From Ignavibacteriales bacterium (GTDB lineage Bacteria; Bacteroidota; Ignavibacteria; UBA10030; SZUA-254): a stretch of DNA of 8,121 nt. Both the position numbers and the translations under genes were made by a program. Shown piece by piece: positions 6,832 through 8,121 of the stretch. The notes beneath the pieces are model-generated. The model had not been told where the DNA came from. It did no database searches and saw nothing but the letters and a program-made list of their open reading frames with translations. The DNA lies in NCBI GenBank assembly GCA_016207985.1, contig JACQYX010000362.1, forward strand, positions 1 through 8,121, in the 5' to 3' direction. Within the stretch, counting starts at the first letter, position 1, and each line of letters opens with the position of its first letter.

Positions 6832-7374
6832 ATGTTATCAACATCAAATGAAGTTCAACACGTTCCGAAGCCGTATTGGAATCCATATCTTTCCGGTATC
6901 GGCTTAGGACTTGTGCTTCTTTTATCTTACGTCATCATGGGGCGCGGACTTGGTGCATCGGGTGCATTCTCGTCGCTCGTAGCAACAGGTGTAAATGCTG
7001 TTGCACCAGAACATGCAAAGTCTAACGAGTTTTACGATGAATATCTTGCAGATACAACAAAAAGTCCACTCAAAGATTGGCTTGTATTTGAAGTCCTCGG
7101 GGTTTTTGCCGGTGGTTTTATCTCAGGTGCTCTTGCAGGCAGAATCAAGAAGACAGTTGAAAAAGGTCCACGTATTTCAGTGCGAGGCAGATTGATTTAC
7201 GCTTTCATAGGCGGTTCGATAATGGGCATCGGAGCCAAACTTGCTCGCGGCTGCACAAGCGGTCAAGCACTAACAGGCGGTGCCGTACTCAATGTTGGAA
7301 GCTGGGCATTCATGCTCGCTGTGTTCGGTGGAGCTTACATGGTTGCTCACTTTTTTAGGAGACAATGGAAATGA
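6832..7374 (+). CDS. YeeE/YedE-family sulfur transporter, first half-size protein
   Basis: This is a predicted inner-membrane protein of the Sulf_transp (YeeE/YedE, TsuA-like) family, members of which import thiosulfate or related sulfur compounds. It has 180 residues and about four helices: roughly 18-40, 83-103, 120-138 and 152-175. A 40-residue hydrophilic loop follows the first. The family signature ARGCTSGQALTGGA contains C141, the only cysteine, corresponding to the conserved transport cysteines of TsuA-type proteins. Full-length members have about 350-400 residues, so this is one half of a two-gene pair; the partner follows with a 4-bp ATGA overlap. GAAAGG at 6818-6823 precedes ATG 6832. 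The 99-bp gap before it holds a hairpin repeat, so it could be transcribed less than, or separately from, psrABC. The transported species is not known. Confidence 0.88.
   Translation: MLSTSNEVQHVPKPYWNPYLSGIGLGLVLLLSYVIMGRGLGASGAFSSLVATGVNAVAPEHAKSNEFYDEYLADTTKSPLKDWLVFEVLGVFAGGFISGALAGRIKKTVEKGPRISVRGRLIYAFIGGSIMGIGAKLARGCTSGQALTGGAVLNVGSWAFMLAVFGGAYMVAHFFRRQWK
7357..7362 (+). promoter_or_regulatory. Shine-Dalgarno site deciding the start of the second transporter gene
   Basis: AGGAGA lies 2 nt before ATG 7365 and 8 nt before ATG 7371. The latter spacing is normal and places the start in a 4-bp ATGA overlap with the preceding stop, the common arrangement for coupled genes. Confidence 0.7.
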
Positions 7375-7970
7375 ACATACCATTTTTTAAATATGGATTA
7401 TTCGGCGATGACGTCAGTTTAGTTGTAGCATTTATTATCGGAATCGGATTCGGATTTTTCTTAGAGCGTGCCGGCTTTGGCAACGGTCGGAAACTTGCCG
7501 CCCAATTCTACTTTAACGATCTCACGGTTTTCAAAGTAATGTTCACCGCGATCATTACAGCGATGGTCGGTATTTATTATTTATCTGTTATCGGCTGGAT
7601 GGATTTATCGCTCGTATATATGAGTCCAACATACATCGTTCCTCAAACTATCGGTGGATTGATTCTTGGAATCGGATTTGTAATCGGGGGATATTGCCCC
7701 GGTACCTCATGCGTCTCAGCCGCAACAGGTAAAATTGACGGAATGGTTTACTTACTTGGAATTGTTGCCGGAATTTTTATCTTCGGTGAACTTTTCCCGC
7801 TTGTAAGTAATTTCTATAACTCTACACCGATGGGTCAAGTTACTCTATCACAATTGTTCAATATTCCGTATGGAATTTTAGTGTTTGCCGTAGTGCTGAT
7901 GGCGATCTGTGGATTTGCCGCTGCTGAATGGGCAGAGAAAAAACTAGGTAACAAAATAGTGGAGCCATAA
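7371..7970 (+). CDS. YeeE/YedE-family sulfur transporter, second half-size protein
   Basis: This is the partner of the preceding gene and probably forms one transporter with it. From ATG 7371 it has 199 residues; ATG 7365 would give 201. Hydrophobic segments include VSLVVAFIIGIGFGFFLERAG, MFTAIITAMVGIYYLSVIGW, IGGLILGIGFVIGG, MVYLLGIVAGIFIFGELF and GILVFAVVLMAICGFAAAEW. The family signature GGYCPGTSC carries C109 and C114, and GFGNGRKLAAQFYFND after the first helix is also typical of YeeE/YedE proteins. In TsuA-type proteins such cysteines relay thiosulfate through the pore by transient sulfur contacts (family knowledge). Two-gene versions of this family are known elsewhere, including PmpA/PmpB-type pairs. 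It overlaps the first half by 4 bp and is followed after 2 bp by the next gene, so all three are probably translated from one mRNA. Confidence 0.88.
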   Translation: MNIPFFKYGLFGDDVSLVVAFIIGIGFGFFLERAGFGNGRKLAAQFYFNDLTVFKVMFTAIITAMVGIYYLSVIGWMDLSLVYMSPTYIVPQTIGGLILGIGFVIGGYCPGTSCVSAATGKIDGMVYLLGIVAGIFIFGELFPLVSNFYNSTPMGQVTLSQLFNIPYGILVFAVVLMAICGFAAAEWAEKKLGNKIVEP

Positions 7971-7972
7971 TT

Positions 7973-8121
7973 ATGAAAAACATTTTTCCAAAACTTTCAA
8001 TGAATAAAAAACTTGCACTGATCGCATTCATCTTTGGTACTGTGGCAATCTTTGCAGGCAATCCGTATCAGGGAACCTCGTTTTCACTTGACGCAAAAGA
8101 ATTGGCGGTGATTGTCGAGAC
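7973..8121 (+). CDS. Start of a membrane-anchored or exported protein, probably rhodanese-like (partial)
   Basis: An ORF begins at ATG 7973, 2 bp after the second transporter gene, and runs off the right edge after 49 codons. GGAG at 7961-7964, inside the end of the preceding gene, gives an 8-nt spacing. The N-terminus is basic (MKNIFPKLSMNKK), then has a hydrophobic stretch at about 14-28 (LALIAFIFGTVAIFA), then NPYQGTSFSLDAKELAVIVE. It is thus a signal peptide or single anchor with the rest outside the cytoplasm. I recall similar N-termini on rhodanese-domain proteins placed after paired YeeE genes, where they would handle sulfane sulfur. The catalytic domain is beyond the window, so that name is inference. 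The gene itself is well supported. Confidence 0.7.
   Translation, partial: MKNIFPKLSMNKKLALIAFIFGTVAIFAGNPYQGTSFSLDAKELAVIVE

Overview
The window is about 8.1 kb, AT-rich and almost fully coding on the + strand. I see no phage or transposase genes, no CRISPR array and no tRNA or rRNA. The organism is probably an anaerobic or facultative Gram-negative bacterium. It has System I cytochrome c maturation (CcmF), a Tat-exported molybdoenzyme and Shine-Dalgarno-led genes. From remembered gene orders I lean toward the Bacteroidota/Chlorobiota/Ignavibacteria side, but nothing in the sequence proves this.

Layout. Bases 2-100 are the 3' end of a small membrane protein with a basic tail. Bases 121-2352 encode CcmF, the haem-handling subunit of the cytochrome c haem lyase. 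A roughly 250-bp non-coding gap follows. It holds an inverted repeat, what looks like a decayed minus-strand coding relic, and a perfect 20-bp palindrome just upstream of the next gene. Bases 2602-3066 encode a MerR-type regulator whose C-terminal half is a cysteine-rich, two-CW-like domain. Its 3' end overlaps the first gene of a three-gene molybdoenzyme operon at 3050-6732. That operon encodes a Tat-dependent Mo-bisMGD catalytic subunit, a four-cluster ferredoxin-like subunit and an NrfD/PsrC membrane quinone subunit, the PsrABC/PhsABC arrangement. After a 99-bp gap with a strong hairpin repeat come two half-size YeeE/YedE-type sulfur transporter genes at 6832-7374 and 7371-7970. Last is the start of a membrane-anchored or exported protein at 7973, cut by the window edge, which is probably rhodanese-like.

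Working model (inference). The molybdoenzyme exchanges electrons between the quinone pool and a sulfur oxyanion or polysulfide on the outer face of the membrane. The YeeE pair moves thiosulfate or another sulfane-sulfur species across the membrane. The trailing protein may handle sulfane sulfur. The cysteine-rich MerR protein, translationally coupled to the operon, could sense sulfur species, redox state or a metal cofactor, possibly through the palindrome. The least described part is this regulator and its pairing with the sulfur-respiration and sulfur-transport genes. Substrate and direction cannot be settled from sequence alone.
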